Positions 1-8,016 of a DNA stretch of 64,000 nucleotides are shown in pieces. Both the position numbers and the translations under genes were made by a program. Every line of letters starts with the position of its first letter. The stretch's first letter is position 1. The stretch is from Aureibacillus halotolerans (lineage in GTDB: Bacteria > Bacillota > Bacilli > Bacillales > DSM-28697): assembly GCF_004363045.1 (NCBI RefSeq), contig NZ_SNYJ01000004.1:186001-250000 (forward strand). The letters are read 5' to 3'. The notes beneath the pieces are model-generated. The model was not told where the DNA came from. It did not search any database and worked only from the letters and a program-made list of their open reading frames with translations.

Positions 1-2
1 TT

Positions 3-629
3 CAGCCCATAGTAAATCGCTATTTCAAACAAACCCAGCACATACAATTTCAAAAAACGTACACCCACGAAGAGGACATTTGGGTCACCTGTTATTTATT
101 CGGAAACCATCTTGGTGTGGACCTCGGGTTATGGTCCTTAAAAAAACTTCGTGCAACCAAGCCACATTGGCGCATCCTCTTTGATCGAGACGATATCCTG
201 TCAGCTCGCTTGACTGCTACAGCACCTCAGAAACTCTCTCCATCAATGACAACGTTTATCGATGAGGCACTCAGTATGTGTTGGCAGTTTTTCCGTAATG
301 CGGCGGTATCAATTCAACGAAAAGATGTGATCAAAGCTCGTCACGACATGGACGTGCTACGCCAGCATGTGATTGACATCATCTGTTTGTCCCATGGCAT
401 TCAACACGACAACAATAAGGTCATAAATACCATTAACGATCCGCTCGTAAAGGCTTTGAAGAACACTTATGAAACGTCCTTTGATAAAAAAGGCTTGTCC
501 CATGCTTTGCGTTCATTAGAGACGGTCTACTTTGCATGCATCTCAAGCGCCGATTCCGTTCCACAAAATACCGTCCAACAAACGCAACAAGCAATCAAAG
601 CCCTTTTAGCAGATGTTCTGACGGAATGA
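3..629 (+). CDS. Nucleotidyltransferase-like protein, 3' part
   Basis: The reading frame is open to the left edge, so the N-terminus is outside the window; at least 208 codons are present and it ends in TGA. The visible part has a segment resembling the stretch after the catalytic core of antibiotic-type nucleotidyltransferases (ILFDRDD followed by a long helical C-terminal half with alternating charged and hydrophobic residues). An internal GTG at 117 exists but the codons before it continue the same protein-like composition, so it is not taken as the start. The catalytic GSxxxG motif would lie outside. The family call is an inference from C-terminal style only; the substrate is unknown. Nothing obvious is found between its stop and the terminator at 776. 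Confidence 0.45.
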   Translation, partial: QPIVNRYFKQTQHIQFQKTYTHEEDIWVTCYLFGNHLGVDLGLWSLKKLRATKPHWRILFDRDDILSARLTATAPQKLSPSMTTFIDEALSMCWQFFRNAAVSIQRKDVIKARHDMDVLRQHVIDIICLSHGIQHDNNKVINTINDPLVKALKNTYETSFDKKGLSHALRSLETVYFACISSADSVPQNTVQQTQQAIKALLADVLTE

Positions 630-775
630 TAGGCACGCTTGAATAAGCTCCTGAAGCAGGGCCTATGAAAAAGGTGAGAAAATCTACTTTAGGAGATGTT
701 TTGTTGATCTTTCTTATTATGAATCAAACGAATTAAAGGTGCAGTTCAGTAATGGATTCGAAACGACTTCACATA

Positions 776-830
776 AAAGCCCCCAGTAGAACAGCATCAC
801 TTTCTCGACGCTGTTTACAACAGGGGCTTT
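776..830 (-). terminator. Hairpin terminator after the SDR gene
   Basis: Outer arms AAAGCCCC and GGGGCTTT enclose an inner AACAGC/GCTGTT stem. It lies 14 bases past the stop of the leftward dehydrogenase gene. The downstream T-tract on the minus strand is short, so efficiency is uncertain. It may serve both strands. Confidence 0.55.
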
Positions 831-843
831 CTGTCATATACCT

Positions 844-1626
844 TTAGTATTTAGCTGATTGTGCACCATCAATTGGAATAATTGCGCCGTTGATAAACGG
901 TGATTCCCCAGAGAGCAGGTAGGCTACGAGGTGTCCGACCTCTTCTGGTTTTCCAAGTCGTTTGGCAGGATTGTCCTGTACGAAATCCTTTGCTGCGGCT
1001 TCCCAGTTGTCCGGGTCAATTTGCTTGAATGAACCGATGACCATTTCTGTGAGAATGGCACCTGGGGCAATGGCGTTGACACTGATTCCATGCTCCGCAT
1101 ATTCAATCGCAGCATCCTTCGTCATCCCTGCGACGGCGTGTTTGCTGGCGCCATAGGCAATTTGGTTCATGACGGCACGAATGCCACCAACAGAGGACGT
1201 ATTGACGATATAGCCGCCTCCCTGCTTTTTCATCACAGGCAACACATGCTTCAAGCCGTAGAAAACCCCTTTCAGGTTAATAGCAATGACTTTATCAAAC
1301 ATGGCACTGTCATAGTCTTCTGTAAGGGCCTGCTTGCCTTCAATGCCTGCGTTGTTGTAAAAGCCGTCAATACGCCCAAAGTGGCTCATCGAGTCATCCA
1401 CATATTTCTTCACTTGGTCCTCATCAGCGACGTCACCTTCTAATAAAAGAATGTCTGTCTCCACCTGTTCCAGAACAAGCTTTTTCGTTTCCTCAAGAGC
1501 CTCCATGTTGATGTCCACCAATGAAAGCTTTGCGCCTTCCTCTGCAACTACAATCGCTACAGCACGACCAAGACCAGAACCGCCTCCTGTAATGACGACG
1601 ACTTTGTCTTCTAAACGTCCCTTCAT
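844..1626 (-). CDS. SDR-family NAD(P)-dependent oxidoreductase
   Basis: A 260-residue classical short-chain dehydrogenase/reductase, cytosolic. The N-terminal Rossmann motif TGGGSGLG (about residues 13-20), the NNAG motif, a catalytic Ser in NTSSVGG and the YGASK active-site motif are all visible, and the C-terminal Gly/Asp-rich end is typical. The Asp in SLVDIN after beta-2 suggests NAD(H) preference. The start at 1626 is chosen because GGAGG lies 9 bases upstream on the minus strand; the frame is open for 33 more codons but these encode a hydrophobic stretch without a ribosome-binding site. The gene is monocistronic, followed by a hairpin. The substrate cannot be read from sequence; close relatives include glucose and 3-ketoacyl-type dehydrogenases. 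Confidence 0.88.
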   Translation of the reverse strand: MKGRLEDKVVVITGGGSGLGRAVAIVVAEEGAKLSLVDINMEALEETKKLVLEQVETDILLLEGDVADEDQVKKYVDDSMSHFGRIDGFYNNAGIEGKQALTEDYDSAMFDKVIAINLKGVFYGLKHVLPVMKKQGGGYIVNTSSVGGIRAVMNQIAYGASKHAVAGMTKDAAIEYAEHGISVNAIAPGAILTEMVIGSFKQIDPDNWEAAAKDFVQDNPAKRLGKPEEVGHLVAYLLSGESPFINGAIIPIDGAQSAKY

Positions 1627-1936
1627 GTTGTAAAGCCTCCTCGGATGATGTTGAACTATACGTAGTATGGTCAGCGAGGCGAAAATAATTCTTGATTTAA
1701 ATGCAAGAAAGAAAATCACAAACAAATTACCACTGGAAAATAACTATTTACATTCCCTATTGCATAAAGTACTATTAATTTTGAATTAGAAAATGTTCTG
1801 AATATTACTTCAGAACAAAACTACAAAACTATCATGAAATACATAAATATATACACGTCTTTAGAGAAGGAGGACAGCTAATAGAAAATTATATAAGAAT
1901 AGGTAAGAGGATATTAAAATTAGGAGGATGGGAATA

Positions 1937-2701
1937 TTGATTAAAACAAATTATTTAAAGATTGTTGCTGTTCTAACGATCTCAGCTTCTTTTGCGTTAC
2001 CACAGTCTACAGCATTTGCCGCTGGTACCGGGGACGATCCAAGACCTATAGAAGACGTGCCGACCCCTGAGCAAATTGAAGCAAGTAAGGAACAATCAAA
2101 GTTCTTGAATGGTGTTATTGATGATTTACCGTCGGAAGATACTGAGGGAATTCTTAAAGCTATGGATTTAGGCGAGAAGGAAATACTATCTGTAAGAGGG
2201 TTTGAGCAAGAAACAAGTTACTGGTGTGGACCTGCTACAGTAAAGCAAGTTTTACATTACCTTAATGGTTCTTCCGACTCACAGTCAGATTACGCAGATG
2301 AACTTGGAACAACAAGAGACGGTACAGTTTTTAGTATAGTCGATAACATTCTTAATGATAACCAAAATGAAAGAACCTATAGGTATTACGAGTATGAAGA
2401 AGATGATTATTTAGCTTGGCAGATCTTTATGATCAAGTCTGTTGATAGAGGTATCCCAGCTGTTCTTGATTTGAAAATATCACCTAGAACACTGCCTAAT
2501 TACGAATCTACTGTAGCAGGTCATATATTAAATACCTCTGGTTATGATGCACAAGGTGATTTAAGAGATGATCCACGAATTCGCTTAACTGATCCATTTG
2601 ATCAAGGTAATAGAGGAAGAACAATAGGAAATAGATGGTATGACATGGATAGTATCTTTGAAGCTAACCAAGACCATTTCAGAGGTGCGGTAATTTATTA
2701 A
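1937..2701 (+). CDS. Secreted C39-like (papain-fold) cysteine peptidase-type protein
   Basis: A 254-residue exported protein. Residues 1-28 form a signal peptide (Lys near the N-terminus, hydrophobic core, AFA cleavage-type site). The mature part has a C39-like core: YWCGPATV with Cys97, a helix after it, GHILNTSGYD with His196, and LTDPF with Asp219, matching the Cys-His-Asp order of Peptidase_C39_2 proteins. TTG at 1937 is preferred because AGGAGG sits 9 bases upstream; the ATG at 1928 touches that ribosome-binding site directly and cannot use it. A terminator follows at once. Substrate and role (processing of a peptide, an extracellular effector, or cell-wall turnover) are unknown. The region is more AT-rich than its neighbours. 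Confidence 0.75.
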   Translation: MIKTNYLKIVAVLTISASFALPQSTAFAAGTGDDPRPIEDVPTPEQIEASKEQSKFLNGVIDDLPSEDTEGILKAMDLGEKEILSVRGFEQETSYWCGPATVKQVLHYLNGSSDSQSDYADELGTTRDGTVFSIVDNILNDNQNERTYRYYEYEEDDYLAWQIFMIKSVDRGIPAVLDLKISPRTLPNYESTVAGHILNTSGYDAQGDLRDDPRIRLTDPFDQGNRGRTIGNRWYDMDSIFEANQDHFRGAVIY

Positions 2702-2707
2702 AGATAA

Positions 2708-2738
2708 AAAAGGGGATGTGTCTTATCATCCCCCTTTT
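2708..2738 (+). terminator. Intrinsic terminator
   Basis: AAAAGGGGATG pairs with CATCCCCCTTTT across an 8-base loop and runs into TTTTAT. It lies directly behind the C39-like gene and separates it from the next gene, whose ribosome-binding site follows at once. Confidence 0.85.
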
Positions 2739-2760
2739 ATTCGTTTCAAAGGAGATCGTG

Positions 2761-3993
2761 ATGAGAAATATTATAAAAGTAATTTGCTTTAGTACATTAT
2801 TTATCATTATTTTGTCAGTTGCATTTGTCTATTCAACTAACACAAACAACTCACATACGAATGGATCATCGACGATTAATCAGAATGATGTTCCTGCTGA
2901 TTCAATTGACCATTCACATAGTTCTCTCGCAAATCAACCTAAGAATGCAATCACGCAACCTACAAAAAAAATGCATATTCCACTAGACACTTTTAAAATT
3001 GAACATCCATTATTGGAACATTCTTTTGGTGTACCGGAATTTGTAAACGATGAGGTAATAGTTTTTTCAATCGACTCGAGTGAAGATGCAATGGGTAACA
3101 TTGTGGCTATATCACGAGATACAAAAGAAATGAATAAAGTCTATTATTCCGAGCATAATACGTATCTTGAACAACTCGTCGGCATTAAGAATTCGTTATA
3201 TTGGATAGAAAGGCCTCGAACAAGTAACGGAACAAACTCTTGGATGATTAAATCGATGAATTTATCCGATCATTCTGTACAAATATTTCGAAAAGGAATT
3301 TCAGAAGACGGTATCTCCCCTCCTGTTTTAAGAGTAAATCAAAGTAAGCTTACCTGGATTGAAAATACTATTGAAAATCACATAGTAACTAGTACTGCCT
3401 TTATGTTCGACCCATCTTCGGTTGAGCAAACAGAGATTGCGTCAGTGCAGTTGAAAGAGAAAGATAAAAATAATAGAGAGGGTACCTTCTTTAATATTCA
3501 GCGACCCGTAAACAACGGTATGCTAATCGATCAATCCGTATTCAAAAAAAATAACGAGGGGCACACCAAATCCTTTAACCTCGTTTTCTACCCTTATGAT
3601 AAGTCCTCTCCTATAACCATTAAAGAAAATGTGATAGATCTTATTGACTTTACCGCAAACGAGGATTGGGTCGTCTTATGCAAAATGGGAAAGATAATAG
3701 TCATAGATCGCTCTACTGGTGAAGTCATCTATGAAATTCCTGGAGACGATCCACTAATGACCCTGGATACACCTTACATCATGAATAATACGCTTTATTA
3801 TCGGTTTGCAATGGAAAAAATCATGGCATTAGATTTATCCACGGGCCAGGTTCAAGAGGTTACAAAATCTCGAAGTACAACCTCAAAAATACTCAACTCC
3901 GACGGGTATTTAATGTTTTCTTATATGGAAGCTGTTAACCCTGAAGAAAATTCTTTAGCGGAGTTCAATATTATTAAAAATCCTCAAAAATAA
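2761..3993 (+). CDS. Membrane-anchored or secreted protein with propeller-like repeats
   Basis: A 410-residue protein of no family I recognise. Residues 5-26 form one strongly hydrophobic N-terminal segment (signal peptide or signal anchor), followed by a Ser/Asn/Thr-rich linker to about residue 75. The rest contains repeated beta-strand units with motifs such as NEDWVVLCKMGKIIVIDRS and YYRFAMEKIMALDLSTG, the style of PQQ/WD beta-propellers (strand, turn, D-x-x-T-G). ATG at 2761 is chosen because AAAGGAG lies 8 bases upstream; a start at 2716 would lie in the preceding terminator. It may be co-regulated with the C39-like gene upstream, as both are AT-rich and exported. Confidence 0.65.
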   Translation: MRNIIKVICFSTLFIIILSVAFVYSTNTNNSHTNGSSTINQNDVPADSIDHSHSSLANQPKNAITQPTKKMHIPLDTFKIEHPLLEHSFGVPEFVNDEVIVFSIDSSEDAMGNIVAISRDTKEMNKVYYSEHNTYLEQLVGIKNSLYWIERPRTSNGTNSWMIKSMNLSDHSVQIFRKGISEDGISPPVLRVNQSKLTWIENTIENHIVTSTAFMFDPSSVEQTEIASVQLKEKDKNNREGTFFNIQRPVNNGMLIDQSVFKKNNEGHTKSFNLVFYPYDKSSPITIKENVIDLIDFTANEDWVVLCKMGKIIVIDRSTGEVIYEIPGDDPLMTLDTPYIMNNTLYYRFAMEKIMALDLSTGQVQEVTKSRSTTSKILNSDGYLMFSYMEAVNPEENSLAEFNIIKNPQK

Positions 3994-4039
3994 GTAGCAA
4001 CTCCATAATCTTTATAAAAAATGATTAGAACTCACCTAA

Positions 4040-4082
4040 AAACGCACAAACCACTTCCTATGAGGAGAAAGCTTGTGCGTTT
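4040..4082 (+). terminator. Intrinsic terminator
   Basis: AAACGCACAA pairs with TTGTGCGTTT, with a small CCT/AGG inner stem. It ends the propeller-like gene. The outer arms resemble those of the terminator at 6478-6522. Confidence 0.75.
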
Positions 4083-4089
4083 CCTACAC

Positions 4090-4202
4090 AAAATCATCTA
4101 CTTAGCGCTTTAAGATAATCATTTCGACCACTGCACTCTTCACCCACTGAATACTTCCTATTCTCACGTTAAAGTTTGAGTCCTCAAGACTAGAAACGCA
4201 TA
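4090..4202. repeat. Diverged intergenic repeat, copy A
   Basis: About 110 bases match 6728-6835 with many substitutions; the best block is TTTGAGTCCTCAAGACTAG. Both copies lie downstream of similar terminators (arms AACGCACAA...). No open frame is preserved in either. The rest of 4203-4366 shows nothing I can name. Confidence 0.6.
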
Positions 4203-4366
4203 TTCGGGCGCGTCTGAAAACTCAACTCTGAGTCAATTTGAAAATGGAAGCTACGTATACAAATGCTAGGAATAACGTTGCCACTTAGCTGAGTGCTTTT
4301 TCAATAAAATAAAACTAACAGAAAACGTCCAGTTCTAAAATAGCAAACTGAACGGTGGAATGACTA

Positions 4367-4717
4367 TTACGGAACAAATAAAAAATACAAGCACGGCGAT
4401 GCTCCTGTGTTGCGGTGAACAACATCTGTGTAATCCATCCATCTCATTTGATTAATTCTCGTTTCAAGCAGCTGGGACACATCATGCTCAATGTCATTCA
4501 CAAACTGAAGAAAAGCTGGCAGCGTCATTTGGAATTGACTAGCCAATTGTTGGTGAGGCATGTTCGCTTCTAAATCATTGATAAACTCGTCAGACGTAGC
4601 GTTCATTTCAGCAACCCGATTCTCAAGTTCAATTGCCGCCATATAAGGCAATCTTTTCTCGTCAGGCAAGGCTGCAACAATCTGATCTGTATACATTCGT
4701 AGAAGAAAGTCGTTCAT
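4367..4717 (-). CDS. Unknown protein under Zur-type control
   Basis: A 116-residue, mostly helical, probably cytosolic protein of no family I recognise. The N-terminal 90 residues are acidic and helix-rich with an HTH-like stretch (LASQFQMTLPAFLQFVNDI, about residues 58-76); the C-terminal tail has one Cys and is hydrophobic, and could be the result of an old frameshift. GGAGG lies 6 bases before the ATG. What makes it notable is the promoter: a consensus sigma-A promoter with an exact Zur operator at the transcription start. Known Zur targets are zinc importers, zinc-free ribosomal proteins and replacement enzymes, so a role in zinc starvation is inferred. It has no metal-binding motif itself. 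Confidence 0.7.
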   Translation of the reverse strand: MNDFLLRMYTDQIVAALPDEKRLPYMAAIELENRVAEMNATSDEFINDLEANMPHQQLASQFQMTLPAFLQFVNDIEHDVSQLLETRINQMRWMDYTDVVHRNTGASPCLYFLFVP

Positions 4718-4760
4718 CCGGTTTCCTCCAATAACTCAATCTGTACTACATTAATATAAA

Positions 4761-4775
4761 TCGTAATGATTACGA
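4761..4775 (-). promoter_or_regulatory. Zur operator (zinc-uptake repressor site)
   Basis: TCGTAATGATTACGA is a perfect 7-1-7 inverted repeat identical to the Bacillus Zur core TCGTAATNATTACGA, flanked by AAA on the promoter-distal side. It starts one base after the -10 box of the leftward promoter, so a bound repressor would block initiation. The divergent lipoprotein gene begins 129 bases away and could also be affected. Confidence 0.88.
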
Positions 4776-4804
4776 ATTATAAAACAGACATGTGTTTTCG
4801 TCAA
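4776..4804 (-). promoter_or_regulatory. Sigma-A promoter of the Zur-controlled gene
   Basis: Minus strand TTGACG, 17-base spacer, TATAAT. The start would fall inside the adjoining Zur palindrome. Confidence 0.82.
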
Positions 4805-4903
4805 GAAAAAGCCGTCAAACCTTTTTTAAATAAGCAGAACACTAACTGAGATATTTTGACAAATTAACCATTCTTCTATAGTCTGGACGTGGAGGTGAAG
4901 CAA

Positions 4904-5557
4904 ATGAAGTCAACCGTATCATCATGGCTACGTATCGCTCCATTCACGCTTTTGCTTTTTGGCTGCCAGGCGCAAGAGACGTCCAAACCAGATGCTGAAG
5001 AGGCGCTCGCTTTGCTTGAAGTGGAATTTGATATCGATTTTACGATAGAGGAACTTCCTGGAGAGGTGCCGCACAGGGAGAGTCAACCTTTTACCAACCT
5101 TACTGAGTTAGAGGAAGATTTGAACGCAATGAAACAGTTGCGAAATCAACAGCCTGTTCAGATTTGGGAAACAGAAACAACGAAAATCTCCGAAATCCCT
5201 TCAATTCATTCACTTGAGCAAGAATACAGCTACGAGCCGTTAGAAAAGCCTGTCGATATTAATCTACATTGGTCGATTCAATATTCGTCCGTGCCCACTG
5301 AAGCATCATCAATACCTGAAGTTTCCTTAGACGATGCCATTCTCTTCTCTACAGGTATACCGATAAAATGGAATGAAGAATCGCTCCTGCATTCTAGAAA
5401 TACGGATAAAGGAGATATGATACTCACCTCCACCGGACATTGGACCATAAGTGGTGTGCTGGATGCACTCGGTCCTAATGTGAAAGTGACGGCGACAGGT
5501 GATGACGAACAGATGGCTACTTTCACCCTACTCCCGCTAAAACAGGCGTCAAAGTAG
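4904..5557 (+). CDS. Lipoprotein of unknown function
   Basis: A 217-residue exported lipoprotein. The signal peptide ends in the lipobox LLFGC, so the Cys near residue 23 should be acylated and the protein anchored to the outer face of the membrane. The mature part is acidic, without repeats or catalytic motifs I know. ATG 4904 is chosen because GGAGGTG is 6 bases upstream; a GTG at 4889 lies before that site. A possible promoter (TTGACA at 4856 with TATAGT at 4877, short spacing) lies upstream. It is divergent from the Zur-controlled gene. Followed by about 90 bases without features. Confidence 0.75.
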   Translation: MKSTVSSWLRIAPFTLLLFGCQAQETSKPDAEEALALLEVEFDIDFTIEELPGEVPHRESQPFTNLTELEEDLNAMKQLRNQQPVQIWETETTKISEIPSIHSLEQEYSYEPLEKPVDINLHWSIQYSSVPTEASSIPEVSLDDAILFSTGIPIKWNEESLLHSRNTDKGDMILTSTGHWTISGVLDALGPNVKVTATGDDEQMATFTLLPLKQASK

Positions 5558-5648
5558 CGCCATCATTTTTAATTTCGCTTTAAAAAATTAATCAAATTAT
5601 TCTTCCACTATCAATAGGTACAGAAAGCAAAGGAACAGGGGGTCACAA

Positions 5649-6461
5649 ATGCATCACTTGCTATTTATAAATGAAGGCTACGTCTCCTCATCTGTCTTTG
5701 AAAATCCTCCGATAAACATGCTGGCGATAGATGAGAATTTTTCGGTTGGCCCGCTCGATCGGCTTGATACGCAAGAAGGTGTTGTGAATAGGTACGATTG
5801 GTTCCGGCACCACTTCAGCTCCTTGGACATGTCCTTTGATCCAAATTCACTTATCCGTGGACTCCTAGCACTTCAGACTCTTCCAGACGGTGAGCCAATC
5901 ACCATCTGGACTTCGGAAAATGCTAGAGAACAAATCGGTCTACGCTGGGCCGTGCATATAGTACAAAAACAGAATCACCCTATTCGCGTGATTAATTTCA
6001 CCAGAGCTTACGCCTCGAAACACAATCAACCAGACACTCAATGTATTTATATGACCGGCGGAATTCCTCCTAAGGAACTTCGAGTTCTTTTTGACGATCA
6101 CTCGACGAGTCCTTTTCTGACGAAAGGTGAGGTGAATCAGCTTTTAAATGAATGGCACAACCTGCAAAAAGAAGGCGCTTATGTGCACATGGTGAGTAAA
6201 GGACAACCATTACCAGCTTCATTCGATGATTTTAATACGATGATAATGCTAAACATGCAAAGCCTTCAGCAGAGCCCTTATTCCAACGCTGTTTCCGCTC
6301 ATTCCCTGCTCGTTCATACCATCATGGACTTAGATTACATTTACTTCGATGACTATTTTCCCTACATGCAACTTCGGCTCCATGAGTTAATTCAAGAAGG
6401 AAAACTGCACGCTGAAGGACCTCTCCAGCGTTTACATGCTTGCATCGTAAAATTGCCTTAA
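5649..6461 (+). CDS. DUF1835/DUF3658 domain protein
   Basis: A 270-residue cytosolic protein. The N-terminal half fits DUF1835 (a hydrophobic start strand, the NFSVGPL motif replacing the usual GPV/GPL segment, and TIWTSENAREQIGLRW), and the C-terminal half fits DUF3658, which commonly follows it. This pair is widespread in Bacillaceae, without a known reaction. AGGGGGTC precedes the ATG by 5 bases. The gene is alone, closed by a strong hairpin. The last 30 residues (LIQEGKLHAEGPLQRLHACIVKL) match the usual DUF3658 C-terminal style. Confidence 0.72.
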   Translation: MHHLLFINEGYVSSSVFENPPINMLAIDENFSVGPLDRLDTQEGVVNRYDWFRHHFSSLDMSFDPNSLIRGLLALQTLPDGEPITIWTSENAREQIGLRWAVHIVQKQNHPIRVINFTRAYASKHNQPDTQCIYMTGGIPPKELRVLFDDHSTSPFLTKGEVNQLLNEWHNLQKEGAYVHMVSKGQPLPASFDDFNTMIMLNMQSLQQSPYSNAVSAHSLLVHTIMDLDYIYFDDYFPYMQLRLHELIQEGKLHAEGPLQRLHACIVKLP

Positions 6462-6477
6462 GAAAAGCTTTGGACGA

Positions 6478-6522
6478 AAAACGCACAAGCTCATTTCCTT
6501 GATGGAAGGGCTTATGCGTTTT
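6478..6522 (+). terminator. Intrinsic terminator
   Basis: AAAACGCA-c-AAGC pairs with GCTT-a-TGCGTTTT, with an inner TTCC/GGAA stem. It closes the DUF1835 gene. Confidence 0.8.
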
Positions 6523-6532
6523 CAATTTTAAA

Positions 6533-6721
6533 TTAGTAAGATTCGATTTCTTGACCTGGCTCATATTCAAAAAGCCAGTCACCCAAAATAAGCTGTGCCA
6601 CGTAAGAGAGAGTCCGCACGATGATGACGCCTTCATCAAAGACGTCAGCCTTGTCAAAGTCGGCCCAACCGCTCTCTTCTTTCATCATACCGAGGTATTG
6701 GTCGACGCTCGCCTGGGACAT
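6533..6721 (-). pseudogene. Possible gene remnant (62 codons)
   Basis: A short leftward frame with protein-like composition (EESGWADFDKADVFDEG, then a hydrophobic stretch and an acidic tail). No ribosome-binding site precedes its ATG and the frame is closed by a stop four codons upstream. It lies between the terminator and the second copy of the intergenic repeat, where copy A has no such insert. I read it as the 3' end of a lost gene; a real small protein cannot be excluded. Confidence 0.3.
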
Positions 6722-6727
6722 ACACAG

Positions 6728-6835
6728 AAATGTCTACTTACCGCTATTAGATAACCATTTCGAGCCCTTCACTCTCCGCCCATTACATCCCCTCTTCTCC
6801 CATTACTATTTGAGTCCTCAAGACTAGCAACGTAT
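6728..6835. repeat. Diverged intergenic repeat, copy B
   Basis: Matches 4090-4202. The end nearest the next gene (TTTGAGTCCTCAAGACTAG) is the best conserved part. Confidence 0.6.
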
Positions 6836-6871
6836 ACTAGTAAAAAACCATTTGGTGGGGGTCGAGCTATC

Positions 6872-7999
6872 TTGGCACTAGATGTAGAACAAATCAAACG
6901 ACGTTTTTTTCAATACAACCTAAGACCGTTTCAGCAAATAGAAAAGACCATTCAACAAATGGGGGCTGTTCAAATTGACCCGGTCAACATCGTTGCGCCC
7001 AATCACCACCTTGTGTTGAACAATCGGCTTGCGAATTATTCGGCGAATCAGTTAACCGAAGCCATTCAAAAAGGCAAAATTGTCGAGACATACGCGAAGG
7101 AGCGCTGTTTTATTCATGTAGAGGATCTACCGCTCTACTGGCCATACATGATGACACGGAAAGAGAAGCTTGCCCCCAGTTTGGTGGAGTACAAAGAGGC
7201 GATGGATGTTGTTCTGGACCACTTCCACCACTGTGACACGGACGTTTGTACAAACGATATTGTTCATGAGCAAACGACAAACGTTGACGTATGGGGGCCG
7301 AGGCGTGTAAAAACGCAGCTCCTTGAACTCATGTGGCGGAGCGGAATGATTGTCGTGACCCGACGCGAAGGAAACAAAAAGTGGTACCGGCTGATCGAAG
7401 ATGCCTTGCCTGAGGAGCTCGTTGCTAACCTACCTAAGAGCTTAGAAGCACCACATGCAGAGGCATTAGGTAGAAAACATGTGGAAAGTCTTGGTCTTTG
7501 CCGTGCAAACTATGAATTCATTGGCTTTCAACGGAGAAAACAATTGGAGAAAAGGCGCATTAAAGACAGCTTGATCACGGAAGAACCCTTACAGCTCATC
7601 ACGATTGGCAAAGAGGATTATTTTATCTCTGAGGATTTTGCTCGTTTTGCAACTCAGTCTGACGATGCTGTTGCTACCACAGAACCTATGCTGTTGTCTC
7701 CCTTGGACAACACCATTTGGGATCGAACCTTGCTCAAGCAGCTCTATGATTTTGATTACATTTGGGAGATTTACAAACCTGCGGAAAAACGTAAGCTTGG
7801 TCCTTATAGCTTTGTCCTCATTGATAACGGAGATATTCTTGGACAGGCTGATATCAAACACGAGAAGCAGAACTGTCGTCTGATCGTAAACGCCTTCGAA
7901 AAGACAATTCCGTCTGAAACGGTCTTTCTCGAGAAACTGCACATGGCAATGGAACGCTTGAAACAATACACAAAAGCGGAGACCGTTGTTTTTCCCTAA
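6872..7999 (+). CDS. YcaQ/AlkZ-type DNA glycosylase family protein
   Basis: A 375-residue member of the HTH_42 (YcaQ/AlkX, AlkZ) family, which excises bulky alkyl adducts or unhooks interstrand crosslinks in DNA. The family's catalytic segment is present near the N-terminus as VQIDPVN (Gln34-Ile35-Asp36), the QxD form found in YcaQ-type enzymes rather than the QxQ of AlkZ. Repeated winged-helix units fill the middle and the C-terminus has the family block LLSPLDNTIWDR...LYDFDYIWEIYKPAEKRK. The start is TTG 6872 with GGTGGGGG 10 bases upstream. It is followed after 17 bases by a hydrolase gene with its own ribosome-binding site, so the two are likely co-transcribed. A self-resistance or general repair role is possible. 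Confidence 0.82.
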   Translation: MALDVEQIKRRFFQYNLRPFQQIEKTIQQMGAVQIDPVNIVAPNHHLVLNNRLANYSANQLTEAIQKGKIVETYAKERCFIHVEDLPLYWPYMMTRKEKLAPSLVEYKEAMDVVLDHFHHCDTDVCTNDIVHEQTTNVDVWGPRRVKTQLLELMWRSGMIVVTRREGNKKWYRLIEDALPEELVANLPKSLEAPHAEALGRKHVESLGLCRANYEFIGFQRRKQLEKRRIKDSLITEEPLQLITIGKEDYFISEDFARFATQSDDAVATTEPMLLSPLDNTIWDRTLLKQLYDFDYIWEIYKPAEKRKLGPYSFVLIDNGDILGQADIKHEKQNCRLIVNAFEKTIPSETVFLEKLHMAMERLKQYTKAETVVFP

Positions 8000-8016
8000 G
8001 TGTAAGGAGGAGAAAG

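Noticed and set aside
2716-2760. Upstream start of the propeller-like protein
   Set aside because: It lies inside a terminator hairpin; the ATG at 2761 has a proper ribosome-binding site.
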